Program-made: the position numbers and the translations under genes
Part shown: positions 50,624 through 61,654 of the stretch, piece after piece
Layout: the number at the start of each line of letters is the position of its first letter
Position numbering within the stretch: the stretch's first letter is position 1
Notes under the pieces: model-generated
Told to the model about the DNA's origin: nothing
Database searches by the model: none
What the model saw: the letters and a program-made list of their open reading frames with translations, nothing else
Origin: Climacium dendroides
Taxonomy: Eukaryota > Streptophyta > Bryopsida > Hypnales > Climaciaceae
Direction: 5' to 3'
DNA length: 64,000 nt
Assembly (NCBI GenBank): GCA_950106755.1
Contig: OX467090.1
Location: 18,391,092-18,455,091, forward strand

Positions 50624-51639
50624 TTAGATTTTGATGGACCTTTGTGGTCATTCACATCCGTCCCATTATTTTCAGCTTGTACCTTTTTTGAGCTTAATTC
50701 AAGTGTTTGGAGGTTTTCCATTCTCTTATTTTTTGTATTCGGTGCATGCTTGTGGGGGGGGGGGGTCCATTCGTACCTTTTCCGGATGCTGAGAACTTAC
50801 CTTGAGTAGCAAGAGTCGACTTCGTGAGTGGTTTCCGGACGTCACTGGATTGATAGGGAGATCGGTCGAACTGTTCCGACAATAGTGTTAGTGTACTACC
50901 GTCTGGATGCCGGTATAGCCTGAAGGTAGGATATGGCCTGAGGTATAAGGGTATCTGAGAGGCTGCTAGCAACTTCCGTGTACGGGAGTTTGCAAGACGT
51001 GCTCGAATTTCGGATGCCAGAATTCCCCATAGACGGAGTTAAAGCCCCGGCGCAACGCCCAAGAGAGTGCAAGGATTTTCACCCGGTCAACGGGAGGCTC
51101 AGTGTCAGGTTAATGCTAGAATGTCATTGTAGTCCTTAACCGTCCCTGCGTGAACTGGTCCAGTAAGCATTCCGGATCTGTGAAGTGGCAGAACAGTAGG
51201 ATACTTCCGGTCCCTGAAGAGTTAATTTAGCATTAGTATTAGAGGTTGAGAAGGAGAGAGAGAGTGTGTGTGTTTCTGGACACGGTAAACATCCGGACGG
51301 TGGATCTGGCCACTCGTCACCTAAACCCAGGGATCCCGGAAGGAGCAACTGAACGGTTTCCGGAATTGTCCGGAACCCATCCGGCACTAGTGGCTAGACC
51401 GTACCTTTGGTCCAGATTAGTAAGTAGGAGAGAAAGGAAAAGCTTAGGTCGAGTTAGCCTAGATCCGTGAGCCTCGGGTCGTCGTGGGAACGATTCCAGA
51501 GTGGTTTACTCTAAGTTGATCTTTAGTAGGAATTAAGGGCTAACTGGAGGAATACTAATTCGACTAATCACTACATGAGATTTATTGAAAGTGAGAATAC
51601 AAGCTATCTTTTAGTGATAGTATACCGCTACAAGCTATG

Positions 51640-52010
51640 ACAGTTGTTTTCGAAGAGTTTTGTTTTTAGCTTCAAGATCATGTTGCTTTTGCAATTGAAC
51701 AATGAAATTCTCTCCATGAAATGAAAGTGAATCTTGCATTGCATGGAAGTTAATTGGGTCATTGGCAAAAACTCTGTTCAACGTCATAGGACTTGCACTT
51801 GGAATAATGGAGGAACATTTGTGCTTAGCAAGAAGAGATTGGTCCTTGACATTACAAGTGAGGTCACCAACAACCTTCTCCAACTGCTGCATGTTGTAGA
51901 TAACATCCATCTCATTGATGGTAAGTGTATCATGGCATTGTAATTCTGCCACTTGTTCAGAGATAAGAACTCTTTTCTCTTCACACCCCGATTCATCACC
52001 CGGGACTCAC
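51640..52010 (-). pseudogene. C-terminal coiled-coil gene remnant
   Basis: One minus-strand frame runs about 120 codons from GDESGCEEKR through an amphipathic segment and a PMTLNRVFAND motif to a Gln/Lys-rich coiled coil ending KTLRKQLS and TAG. An upstream TGA breaks it. The TL-N-R-V-F motif resembles the tail of U1 at 13324-13509. Function unknown. It lies just right of the A3 end, so the nest may have inserted near or into it. Confidence 0.4.
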
Positions 52011-52559
52011 TCTTTCCTTTTTTTCGTTTGTTAGTCTTTTGAATGTGAATTAATATACAAAAAGCCATAAAAAGAGTGTAAAATCAAAATAGGTATGTCA
52101 TATGCCATTATAGTATTTGATCCTAATTAGCATATTTTATAAAAACATAATATAAACCCTGCATGTAAATAAGGTAGAAACCCAAAACTTGTACATATTA
52201 TAGTATTTAAGTAGAATGGCCCGAAATAGCCAAACTAGCCTTGCATGTGATAAAATATGGCTAACTTGGTTTGAGGGAACTTATATGAGAATCTTAAACT
52301 AAATCTGGAAAGAAGTTTCAGCTTTCCCATTGTACCAACAAAATAGTAGAAACCACAATTATTAACCTACAAGTGAAGAAAACTCAAGACGAACCAAAAA
52401 ATGGCAACTACAACATAAGTATGGTGGTTCTAATTGGAAATCATGCTAAAGGTCCAACGGCGAAATCAATTCGTTAAGTGTGAACCATAATATTGGTTCA
52501 CCTTTAAAATCATTGAAAATATAAAAATTATGTGTAAGATTCGAAGTTCAAAGGTGTTA

Positions 52560-53602
52560 GTACATTAGATCAAACTATAATCATTAGTTAAAAGACTTTT
52601 AGTACATAGGACAAGAAACTAGATCAAAATTTCAACCCAAAAATATTTAAAAAGATAAAAAATACAAAAAGGAATTGAAAACAAGGATTAGAAGTTGAAA
52701 ATGGATCTAAATATAAATCAAAAACCAACAAAAAAGAAGAAATATGAAAAGCACAAAAGAAGTTATCAAACTTAAAACTACTATGAGAAAACTAACATAG
52801 TGGTAGAAACTATAATTTAGGCAATTAGTAATGATTTAATGAAATTTCAGTAAATTAGCTTGAATGAAAGTGATTAGGAGTGTTAGTTAGTTAGTTAGTT
52901 GAGGGAAAAGGTCGAATTAGGGTTAGGAGTCTTTTCTCCTCTCTCTTCTCTCTGGGTTTTTTCTTCTTTTTGCTCTCTATGTGTGTAGAGTGTATATGTT
53001 TTTTTGGAAGAAAACAATGAGCGCAAGAGATTGATTGAGGATCATAGTTAATTTGTCAAGTAGGTTTTCACTCAATTGAAGTGACAATGGGGTGAAAAGT
53101 GAGGTTTGGTGAGGTCAGATGGGAGAGTGGGAGAGAATATGAAGTGAAATATTAGGTTTTTGGAATCCTCCTTGAACCTGCCCACTTTGAGGAGCGATTG
53201 TGGAAGCATGGAGACTCCAATGAAGCTAAATTTTAAAGGGATGGAGCGCCTTGAGGTCAGATTTCCAAGGAGCTATCACTCGCTTTCATCGAAGCACGGA
53301 CGAGATGGAGGCAACCAATTTTGTGGGAGATAGTGTGCTACCGCAGCTATGGAAGACTGCCAAGTTTCAAGAGCTACAGCGTATAGAGGGAATTGTGGAT
53401 TCCAACGAAATTTGGAGGGAAGATGAAGATCAAAGTTAACTTCCAAACGAGACTAGTCTCACTTGATTTGGAGCAAAATTGAGGCACTGATGGCTGTTTT
53501 ACTAAAGAGATGTCTGTTGGCCCTGCTGCGAGGTCGAATTTGAGGTTTTAGTGAACCTTCTTTCCCTTGTCATTGTAAAACTGCAATTTTCATTGCACAT
53601 GG
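52560..53602 (+). repeat. Dispersed repeat R1, copy 2 (continues at 57043 after unit D)
   Basis: Aligns with 8035-9260. The copy is interrupted at CATGG by unit D; copy 1 shows the unbroken site near 9252 (TTGCATGGTTGT). Confidence 0.6.
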
Positions 53603-53886
53603 TGTGACAACTCATATTTTTGATTTTTTTTCGTTTACCTTTTTGAGTGGAACGGAAATTAGAAACAGGTATTCGGATCCAACTAAAGGGAGGGAGATAA
53701 ATCAAAAATAGTCACAAGAGAACCTTACAGAACTAATCCGGTTCTAGGTAGAAGCGGACCGGATTGGATTTCCAACCGGAAGGGAATTCCAACCGGATTC
53801 TCCTTGATCGGATCGGAGAGAACCGGATGACAAGGACCGGACCGGATGTCCGACCTGTCATAATGACCAGTCTAGGGCGTCAGGAC

Positions 53887-53895
53887 TATATAAGG
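53887..53895 (+). promoter_or_regulatory. Upstream TATA box of unit D
   Basis: TATATAAGG, about 285 bp into the unit and about 220 bp before the gag-like reading frame. It is the counterpart of the upstream TATA of the A units. Confidence 0.6.
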
Positions 53896-54104
53896 CCTGA
53901 CCCTGCCCATTTTCAGGTCTTTGGTTTTCACGTGTTGTCGTTTCATGTCTTAGCACCTAAGCTTTTCCGTTTACGGCGGCGAGGAGCGGAGAGTACGAGA
54001 GGGTCTGGTAGTGAGTGAGAAGTGTGAAACGGAGAGATCGCCTCCGGGCGCGAGTGGGTGAGACTTGAGCGCGAGCGGATACGGAACAGTGAGAGGCTGA
54101 GAGT

Positions 54105-55877
54105 GTGAGCGCGCAAGGAGGTTGGTTTGCAGGTGGAGCGGAAGACCAGAGTGTGAGCGCTCCTTTGTTAGGTCAAAAGAGAGTGAATCCGGGTAGAGCC
54201 GCCCTCATACCGCAACTGAACCGGAAGAGACCAAGCTCTAACACCCCACCCCCGAGTGAAGTGAAGTTGAGGAAAGTGGTTCCGGTCCTGCCAACCAAGG
54301 AACCGGAATAGGGAGAACTCAGGGATGACTTAGCATCCATGGGTTGTCAGGGATTAGTCTTGAAACCTTGGGGTTTCAAGGATGAGAGGATGATTAGGGA
54401 GCTTCTGGGTGGCGTATCGAACGAGTTCGATAACACCCTGAGAGGGAATCCGGTTCAGTGGACCGAGGATTTGTGGCGAGCCGTCTACGGATTCCGGACG
54501 AGAGGACTCGGGCTTGCCAGCCGGAAGGATGATTACATCCAGGGCAAGTTTGGAAGTGTCGTGAATCCGAAGGATGGCTACGCGGTAGAGGACTGTATTG
54601 ATGACCGGGAGCGTCGCTTGCTGCAGTTCCTTGTTCCGGTCTTGCATCCGGAAAAGCCGACCAGGGTGACCATCACCTTAGATAACACAATCTTCGGAGC
54701 GCTGTGCGGAAACCGGAGAGTAGACTGGGGCCGAATCTTCTTCGATCTGGTATCCCAACTTACTACAAGAGTGGGGAAAAGTAGAGCTACCCCACTGTGT
54801 CCTTATGTGTACCACCTCTACCAGCAACAGGAACTACTAACAGAAGTGGAGATGAAGGTTTGGAAGGCCTAGGAGCGGACCATGAAGTATGGTGAATCCG
54901 AGTCCGACCAGGAAGTGGATTCCGGGAACGAAACCGAGGAGGAGGAGGAAGAAGAGGAAGAGGAAGAGGAGGAACCGCAGTTCACCTCCAAGAGGCAGAA
55001 GACCACGCCGACCCGAAATCGAAGAATGCCTCCGGTTCAACCCCGGCCGCACAAAAAGGAGGCTCCAGCCGGACCGGATATGCCATCCGGATCGGGAACC
55101 GGAGATCCGTTCGACGAGTTGGTTGGGATCCTCTGTGGAATCCGAACGGATTGGGAAATCAAGAAGCGGACGATCGGGGAGATCGCACAATTGATTGGAG
55201 CGGAACTGGACAATCAGCTGCCACTCCGGGTAGCTGAGAGTGTCATCAATCCGGATGAGCTCCGGAAGATAAAGGCAGAAAGCAAGCGACAGCATGATGA
55301 GGTTGACACCCTCAAAGCCGAGCTTTTCGCCTTGCTCGAGAACGCCACCGCGACAAGGGAGATGGCGGAGGAAATGAAGAGGCTGGCCGCGGAGGTGAAG
55401 GATGTGCTCGGAGGACTCGGAGCCGCGATCACCAAGGCGCGCCTGTTCGAAAAGGAGGTGCACAAGGAAAAGAAGATATCCGGAACAAGGGTGGTGTACA
55501 TCCTCACCGATTTTGAGGAGCAGATGGAGAAGCTCCTGTCCAAGGCACGGGAGTCAACGGACCGGATCATGGAGAGCAACCAGAAGCTGACAGAGATTCC
55601 GGTCCGGCTCTCTGAACTTTCACTTCCGGACTTGTTTCCGGAAGAGGCAGCTCAGGAACCGGGGAAGGACAAGACACCCCAGTCAAGCAGGGCACATAAG
55701 AAGATGCCCTCGACTGGACCGCAGCCAATCGACTTAGACTCCCCGAAAACTAATGAAGATCGCCCGGCTCCAACTCCGGATGGGAAACGGAACCGGAATC
55801 TAACTGAGGTGTTTGAACAGTTGGAGAGACCTGACGAGAGTCCTACCATCGGATCTCGAGTATACGAGGCAGAATAG
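54105..55877 (+). pseudogene. Gag-like coiled-coil protein of unit D, open except for two amber codons
   Basis: One frame stays open for about 590 codons apart from TAG at 54309-54311 and 54870-54872. The homologous A-unit start (ATG) is GTG here at 54105, so the first usable ATG may be 54339 (MGCQGLVLKPWGF), leaving only the second TAG internal. Order: basic Pro-rich N-terminus; central domain with NPKDGY, LVPVLHPEKPTR, DWGRIFF and PYVYHLYQQQELLT; a run of 13 Glu; a DWEIKKRTIGEIAQLIG block; a long heptad-type coiled coil; a Pro/Lys-rich tail with PIDLD. No zinc knuckle, protease or RT. The second TAG aligns with a Gln in B1. Confidence 0.75.
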
Positions 55878-56026
55878 GAAGTGTTGTAGAAGTAGGAGTT
55901 AGAAAGCAGGAACCGGATTGATAGAGTATGAATCGGAATAGAATCCGGTTAGGATAAGGTGGAACCAGATTGTCAACGCCTTCAGAGGCGGAAATCGTGT
56001 ATTCACTTTTTGCTTTTTGCTTTTTG

Positions 56027-56035
56027 TATATAAAA
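56027..56035 (+). promoter_or_regulatory. Downstream TATA box of unit D
   Basis: TATATAAAA after a T-rich tract, about 150 bp beyond the ORF stop and about 1 kb before the unit end. It is conserved in position with B1 (39199). It is the strongest core-promoter-like sequence in the unit and may mark the U3/R boundary of a long LTR. Confidence 0.55.
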
Positions 56036-57047
56036 CGGTCTCTGAGCTAGAGACTAAGAGAGTTCTTTTGGCATTTCTTTGCGTACTTTCCATTGATCTA
56101 GCTTTGTGTGTTTTTCTCGAGTATTGGCAGGAGTACACGGAGTTGGAATAAGAGGGTATGTACGGGTGTGTTGGTAGAATTCTCCCTTTGATGTGTCTTT
56201 CCGGTTCTAAGTACATGTAAGTGGGTCATGAAGAGTTAGGAGTGGATTCCAGATCCTCAACATCTGCAGAAGCTTTGCATTCTGGGTAAGAAAGCCGTTG
56301 ATTAGGCTAGGCGAATAGGGAGGGATTCCTTAGCTGCGCTAGAACTCCTGGATGGAAAATCCGGTTGAGTATCCTGACTCCTGTGAGGTCTTACCACCGT
56401 TGTTGGTAAACGGAAGAGCTTGGTAGAGGTTGGAACGGAAGGGTGCACTTGTAGCCACCTAACTTCGTACGGAACGGATTCAGCATCAAGGTCGTTGTAG
56501 TATGAGAGAATCATACAGGAGGTCTTTATGTGACCTGTGATCCGGATTGCTGTGAAGGACCAAACCGGATTCGGGTTAGTTAGGGGATTAGCAGATAGGA
56601 GAGTGGGTCTTCAACCACTATAAGTCACGGAAGGAGTGGTGGGCCTACCACTTTCAAAAGCAAGCGGCGAACCCTTTGATGGTAAAACAGAGGCAAAACT
56701 AAACCGGGTACGAAAGGGTGGACCGGAACGGATCTGCCCAGGAGGATACTTAGGACCGGAAGTTGCAGGATCCTGAATTGGGAAGTTAGTCAATAAACCG
56801 GAAAACTAGTGAAACCGGAATTAGGATAAAATCTGGTCATAGTCTTCCGATGGGTTTTTGGATGTTCCAGTTTTCAGAGGTAGAACCGGAAATTAGAATT
56901 TAAAGATTAATTGGGCTTAGCTCCTTGTTAGGGTTAGCTACTTCACAAGATCTCGTGGGTTCGATCTTTAGGGTCATTTTGTTATGCTCTAGAGTGATTT
57001 TTGTGAGTATAATAGGAAAATTGCTTACTCTGTGCTGCGATACATGG

Positions 57048-59620
57048 TTATGGAAAAAAGTTGGTAAAGCAAGGATGAACGAGTTGGATGTGTAAAGAAT
57101 GATTGAAAGTGCATGCAAGTCTCATGTTAAGGCTTAATGGAAATGGAGTGTTGGGGATAGCATAGTGTGCTGAAATTGTCCATTCAAGCACAATTTGGGT
57201 CATTTTGGAGCCTCTAAAGGCATACTTGAGTACAATTTGACTTAAGAAGTTTCCCTGAAATGTGTGGAGGAGTGATTTAGTAATTGAAGTAGATTAGAGC
57301 TTGCTTTTTTTAGGGATTTAAGAGGGCTGACCCTCTTTTGCTTAAGATCAATGAACTAAAAATCTACCAAAACATTAATAGAGTCCATTGCTTGGAGGCA
57401 TTTAGGTTAGAGAGTCCCATACACTCCTCTTCCGGCCCAATTTTGTGAATGAGTTTTACCTTAAGGTGAAATTCACTCACACTAAGATTCCTCTTTGTGT
57501 GAAAGATTTCCCATTCATCGAAAATTAAAGGAGATGGCGGGAGTTGGATCTCCTTCTTAAAATGTACAAAGTAACAATATGAGCTTACACATCTTTTGTA
57601 GAAATTCATGGAAGTTTCTATGAAAAATTCAGGAATATTTTGATAGTCAAAAGATATTCTTCCGAATGGTCAACCCCCAAATTATACAATAGGAATTTCA
57701 TAGAAATTACCCAGAGTGCGATAAAATTCCACTAAAAATTAGACTACTTTGTTTTATGCTAATAACATACTCTAATAAATTTCAAGACATTTTAGTAGCC
57801 AAAAGATTCAAAACTAACAAGATACTCCCAAGACTGACAAATTCAAAGTTGACCGTGGAGTTGACCGGCGTATCGGGAGCGTATGAAGTTGGAATGAGGC
57901 CCAAGTTAGGTCTTCTCTTACTCCCTCATACCTACTTAAGACCTTAGGTTAATTACTTTCTTCAAAAAAGTCAACCCCCAAAAGTTGAATTTTTACCCCT
58001 TTGAGGTTTTAAGATTTTTACTCCCTAGTAGAAGTTATGCATGGGAAGTTTTATGGCTTTGCTTATTTTGAAAAGTTTATAGAAATTAATTGTTGTTCAA
58101 AATGGCTGCAAAGCTTTGGCTTTTATCCTTAGAACTTTTTGTAGGAAATTTCATATATTTCAAAACTACGATGAAGCTTTAACTTTGAGTAGTATCAATG
58201 TATGGGGAGTACCGGCATTTAGTTACGAGCTAGCCAGTTGATTTTGAGAATTTCCGAATGGATTTCAAAATCTTTGGAAAAAAACCGATCATTTAAGAGG
58301 AAAATCAAAGAATATTCTCTATTTTATAAAGGTCTAGCCGAGAGAATGCTTCAAGCAACCGTTTGGTCTTAGAAAATGTAGGATTTTAGCCGGTTAAGCT
58401 AAAAATCTCCCCGGACTGTGAGTAGTATAAAATTAGTAGAAATTTAAAGAAATGGCAAGGAATGGCAAAGATTTGACTTTGAGAGGTGTGAATTTGTCTT
58501 AAAATTTTAGAGTATTCTCAAAACACGGCATAGCTTTGATTTCACTCTTTAAAGTTTGTCAAGCCATTTGGAGATTTGGCCAAATTGTTCATTTCTATGT
58601 AATAGTATTTATTTAAAGCTGAGACTAAGAGTGAAGAAAAAATTGACGGTATAAAAGTGAGTTCATAATCATAAAGTAGAGACTGAGAGGTTTTCAAAAA
58701 CATAAGATATGAAAGAATTCAAGTTAAAACGAGTAAGTTATGAGCAGATGAAGTTTAGTACTTAAGTTGGATGAAGACGTGTTAAACTCATCCAAATAGA
58801 GCAAAAGAGTAGAATTAGGAGGTACTAAAAAATTAGAGTTTAGATCTATAATCAAAAGTGAGTTTGAGATTACCATCTAAGAATAGTGAGTGAATGAAGT
58901 TTTTAAATGCCGATTAGCAGTTAAACTTCATCCATGCATAACTTCTACTAAGAAGGTTCAATTTGCAAGTGTCTTATCAATATAGAAAGCTGATTTTAGC
59001 CTTTAGAAGGAAAAATATAAAAATTCTAAAAATAATAATCTATCAAAAGTTAGACTAAGAGCTAGAATACATAGAAGTAGAAGTAGAGAAGAGAAATTGC
59101 AATTAGCAACTCAAGTAATAAAAATTAGCAACTAAAAGGAGAAATTAGAATCCTAAACTCACTATTCTTTCTCTCATTAGCTTACAACTACAATTAAAAG
59201 AAGAATAGAATAGAGATTTAACACCTTCTCATAGTTCTCAACTCTTTAAACTCAAGAGATAGAAGTATCAAATTCAAATTGCAAGTGAGTAGGGAAAGAA
59301 GATTCATTTGGTGGTTGAAGAGTTTAGAATTCAATCAAAATTAGGAAGAAATCTTTAAAAAATATTTTAGGCCATTAGGGTTTTAATAAAACAATAATTG
59401 ACTTATCAAGAGATAAAAGATAGAAATTTCAAGAGTTAATTATTGAAATTATAGACATTATTCCCTCCTAATTCAACCATTGAAATAAGCAAAATAATTG
59501 AAAGGAAATAGTATGGAAGGGAAAGAAGAAGGGTATAAAGAAAAGAAAGAAGTCCAAGAATTGGCAACTTTGTATTAAAACTCTCATTTCAAGCGGTGAG
59601 CAAAATTTTACAAAGGATTC
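57048..59620. other. R1 continuation, then AT-rich non-coding DNA
   Basis: The first part continues R1 with weak similarity to 9250-9700. Beyond about 57350 no frame, repeat or element end is recognisable. Confidence 0.4.
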
Positions 59621-59624
59621 AACC

Positions 59625-59687
59625 ATGGACAACAATAGAGAATTGGAAGGAATATTCAACCACCTCCTAGACAAGGCAAATTTTGAG
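59625..59687 (+). CDS. Possible short first coding exon
   Basis: An ATG in a favourable context (AACCATGG) opens 21 codons (MDNNRELEGIFNHLL...) ending at GAG|GTAAGT, a near-consensus splice donor. The segment is less AT-biased than its surroundings. No second exon was identified downstream on the plus strand, so it may be a decayed or chance exon. Confidence 0.25.
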
Positions 59688-60424
59688 GTAAGTTACTAAT
59701 TCCTCCAATTTCTATTCATCTTCAATATTCGCTATTTCTATGTCTAGCTAAACTTCAAATGCAAGTCAGAGTATTGAGAATAGGACTTTTCCAACTTTTA
59801 GATAGAAAAATTTGTAGAATAGACTTAGAGGTTTCCGAAAACATATCACACTTTAAGAATAGACCTATAACAAGGAAGTTAGGAGAGGATGAAGTTTGGG
59901 ATGGAAATCGGATGAAGTAGAGTAAAAATCATCTATTAGGGTTGAAACTTGGAATTTGGTGAAAAGTTAATAACATAAAGACAAGGTTTTAATTTCAAAA
60001 TAAATCAAAATAGAAAAGAGGTCCCAAACCTTAGATGAAGTTTTCAGAGAATCTTAAAGGCTAAACTTCATCCACCTATAACAATTGATAGGAAGGTCAA
60101 AGGAAGGTGAATTTTACAATTTTAAAAATAGCATGAGCTGTTCTTCCAACTTAGGTGTTTAATTTTTTATTGTCTCATCCTTCACTAAAAATCACCGTGG
60201 CTTAGAAAATAAGTTAGTAAAAGATAAAACATTTTCAACTTGCTTGGATTTTGTTGATTAATTTTCAAATTAAAAGAGTTAGTATAACATTAAGAAAAGA
60301 TCCATTGCTTGGAAGGCACAATGAACCAATGTTAAGCACCTATAGGAATTAACCATGATTACTAGAATTTAATTGTGCACGCTGATTTACCAAAAGTGGA
60401 TAAATAAGCACTCATACACTCCAA

Positions 60425-61330
60425 TCACAATTGGCTCATTTCAATTTGTAGTGAAGATATGATGGCCTCTTTAGCCTTCACAAGAGCAAAAGCCTTGTCC
60501 AATGTCATATTGTCAACACTTGGAGCCGCTCGCATCGAAGAGTTGGGAGAAGAGACTATCTTCATCTGACCTATATTCAAAACACCCACTACATGCAACA
60601 TATGTAAGGATGAACCTCGAACTGCCGTAGACATAGATGATCTAGAAATTGTCGTCGGGACAGATGGACTAACAACCACTGTTGAAACAAATGCAGGTCC
60701 AATTTGTATCACTGAACATTATACTTAAGTTGGTCGTTTTGCTCTCTGTCCTATAGATGTTGTAGCTCCATCTACACTTTCATTGTGGACTTATGTGGGC
60801 TGAACATTTTTCTGTATGCATTGTAATAACTTTAGCACCTCTATACCATCTGAATCTTTGTCTTCTTCAGATTCCTCCATATCGAGGGTTGTCTTCAGTT
60901 TTAATTCTACTTTGAATGGATCCGAGTCCACCTTCTGGAAAAATAATACATCCATTGGGATTTTCCCATCTTCTGGAGGAGTTGCATACAAAGTGGCCAT
61001 GATTGTATTGTAGTTGACTTCTTTGTGTAGTGCAACCTTGGCATATGCTCCTCTGGCAAGGAAAAGATTAACCTCATTCCTTTCCACAAACAGGGCTTGG
61101 TAGATGACTTGCCATAATTTCAAGCATCTTTTAAGAAAATCTTGATTTTCACAATATTTCAAATTAGCTATATTTGTATGTCAATGATAATGATGGCACC
61201 ATGGAGGAAAAAATTTGGCGATGTGGAACCACTCAATGTAATCTTCGCAGGTTTGCATTGTCCAAGGCTTTGGCTCATCGTTCCACCCTCTGAAAGCAAT
61301 GTGGTTTTCACTCTTCAACATGTGCCATCA
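60425..61330 (-). pseudogene. Unrecognised gene remnant U3
   Basis: A single minus-strand frame of about 300 codons is interrupted by a TGA near 61190 and three TAA codons at 60800-60715. It contains a Trp-rich N-terminal block (GWNDEPKPW), a central block with a VALHKEVNYNTIMATLYATP stretch, an acidic EESEEDKDSDG segment and a C-terminal DNMTLDKAFA plus coiled coil ending EMSQL. No frameshift is needed, so decay is recent. Function unknown; the tail motif links it to U1 and the 51.6-kb remnant. Confidence 0.5.
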
Positions 61331-61497
61331 CTTCCTATGAATATTGCCTTTACGCTTTCAATTTTTGTCTTTGGCTATTTTTCTTATAGCTCAAAGGGTT
61401 CATGTGGCAGTTGACAAGGATAGAACACCACTGCTATTTTCTACAGAAGCCATGATGAACTCACGGATGCACGGCTCCGAAATGGGATTTGTGACCT

Positions 61498-61577
61498 CCA
61501 ATCATCACATAGTAAAATGACAAAGGTAGATGAATGTCCAATCATCACATAGTAAAATGACAAAGGTAGATGAATGT
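61498..61577 (+). repeat. 40-bp tandem duplication
   Basis: Two identical 40-bp units, 61498-61537 and 61538-61577 (CCAATCATCACATAGTAAAA...). Confidence 0.9.
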
Positions 61578-61654
61578 AGTGTATAGTATATTTTCAAGGT
61601 TTACGCATGTAGCCCAAAAAGATACAAGACGAAAAGTCTCTTACAAATGGATTG

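Larger units (their letters stand above)
46892..51575 (+). mobile_element. LTR-type unit A3 carrying a nested CACTA element
   Basis: Starts TGTGGGAATGTGATC within the 3' part of A2 (left flank TTAAG) and ends GACTAATCACTACA. About 2.9 kb is its own sequence; the rest is the CACTA element at 48740-50528. Sequence after 51575 (TGAGA...) is neither TTAAG nor the missing remainder of A2, so a later rearrangement removed the right flank. About 0.8 kb of the ORF is deleted relative to A1. Confidence 0.75.
53603..57042 (+). mobile_element. LTR-type unit D, 3440 bp, solo-LTR-like
   Basis: Starts TGTGACAACTCATATTTTTG, related to the B1 start, and ends TGTGCTGCGATA (B1: TGTGCTGCGACA, so the terminal CA has become TA). 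It is flanked by a perfect 5-bp duplication CATGG at 53598-53602 and 57043-57047. It contains an upstream TATA, a gag-like ORF interrupted only by two TAG codons, a second TATA at 56027 and about 1 kb of 3' sequence homologous to B1. No second terminal repeat and no pol genes are present. It has very high CCGGA density. Confidence 0.85.

Noticed and set aside
37682..51575. A2 and A3 as a simple tandem duplication or one element with two LTRs
   Set aside because: A3 starts within the 3' part of A2, both carry the same ORF, and no pol-bearing region lies between them.
54309..54872. UAG might be reassigned to glutamine
   Set aside because: TAG replaces Trp, Lys, Arg and Leu as well as Gln in aligned copies, and TAG is the conserved terminator of the same ORF in A1, A2 and A3.
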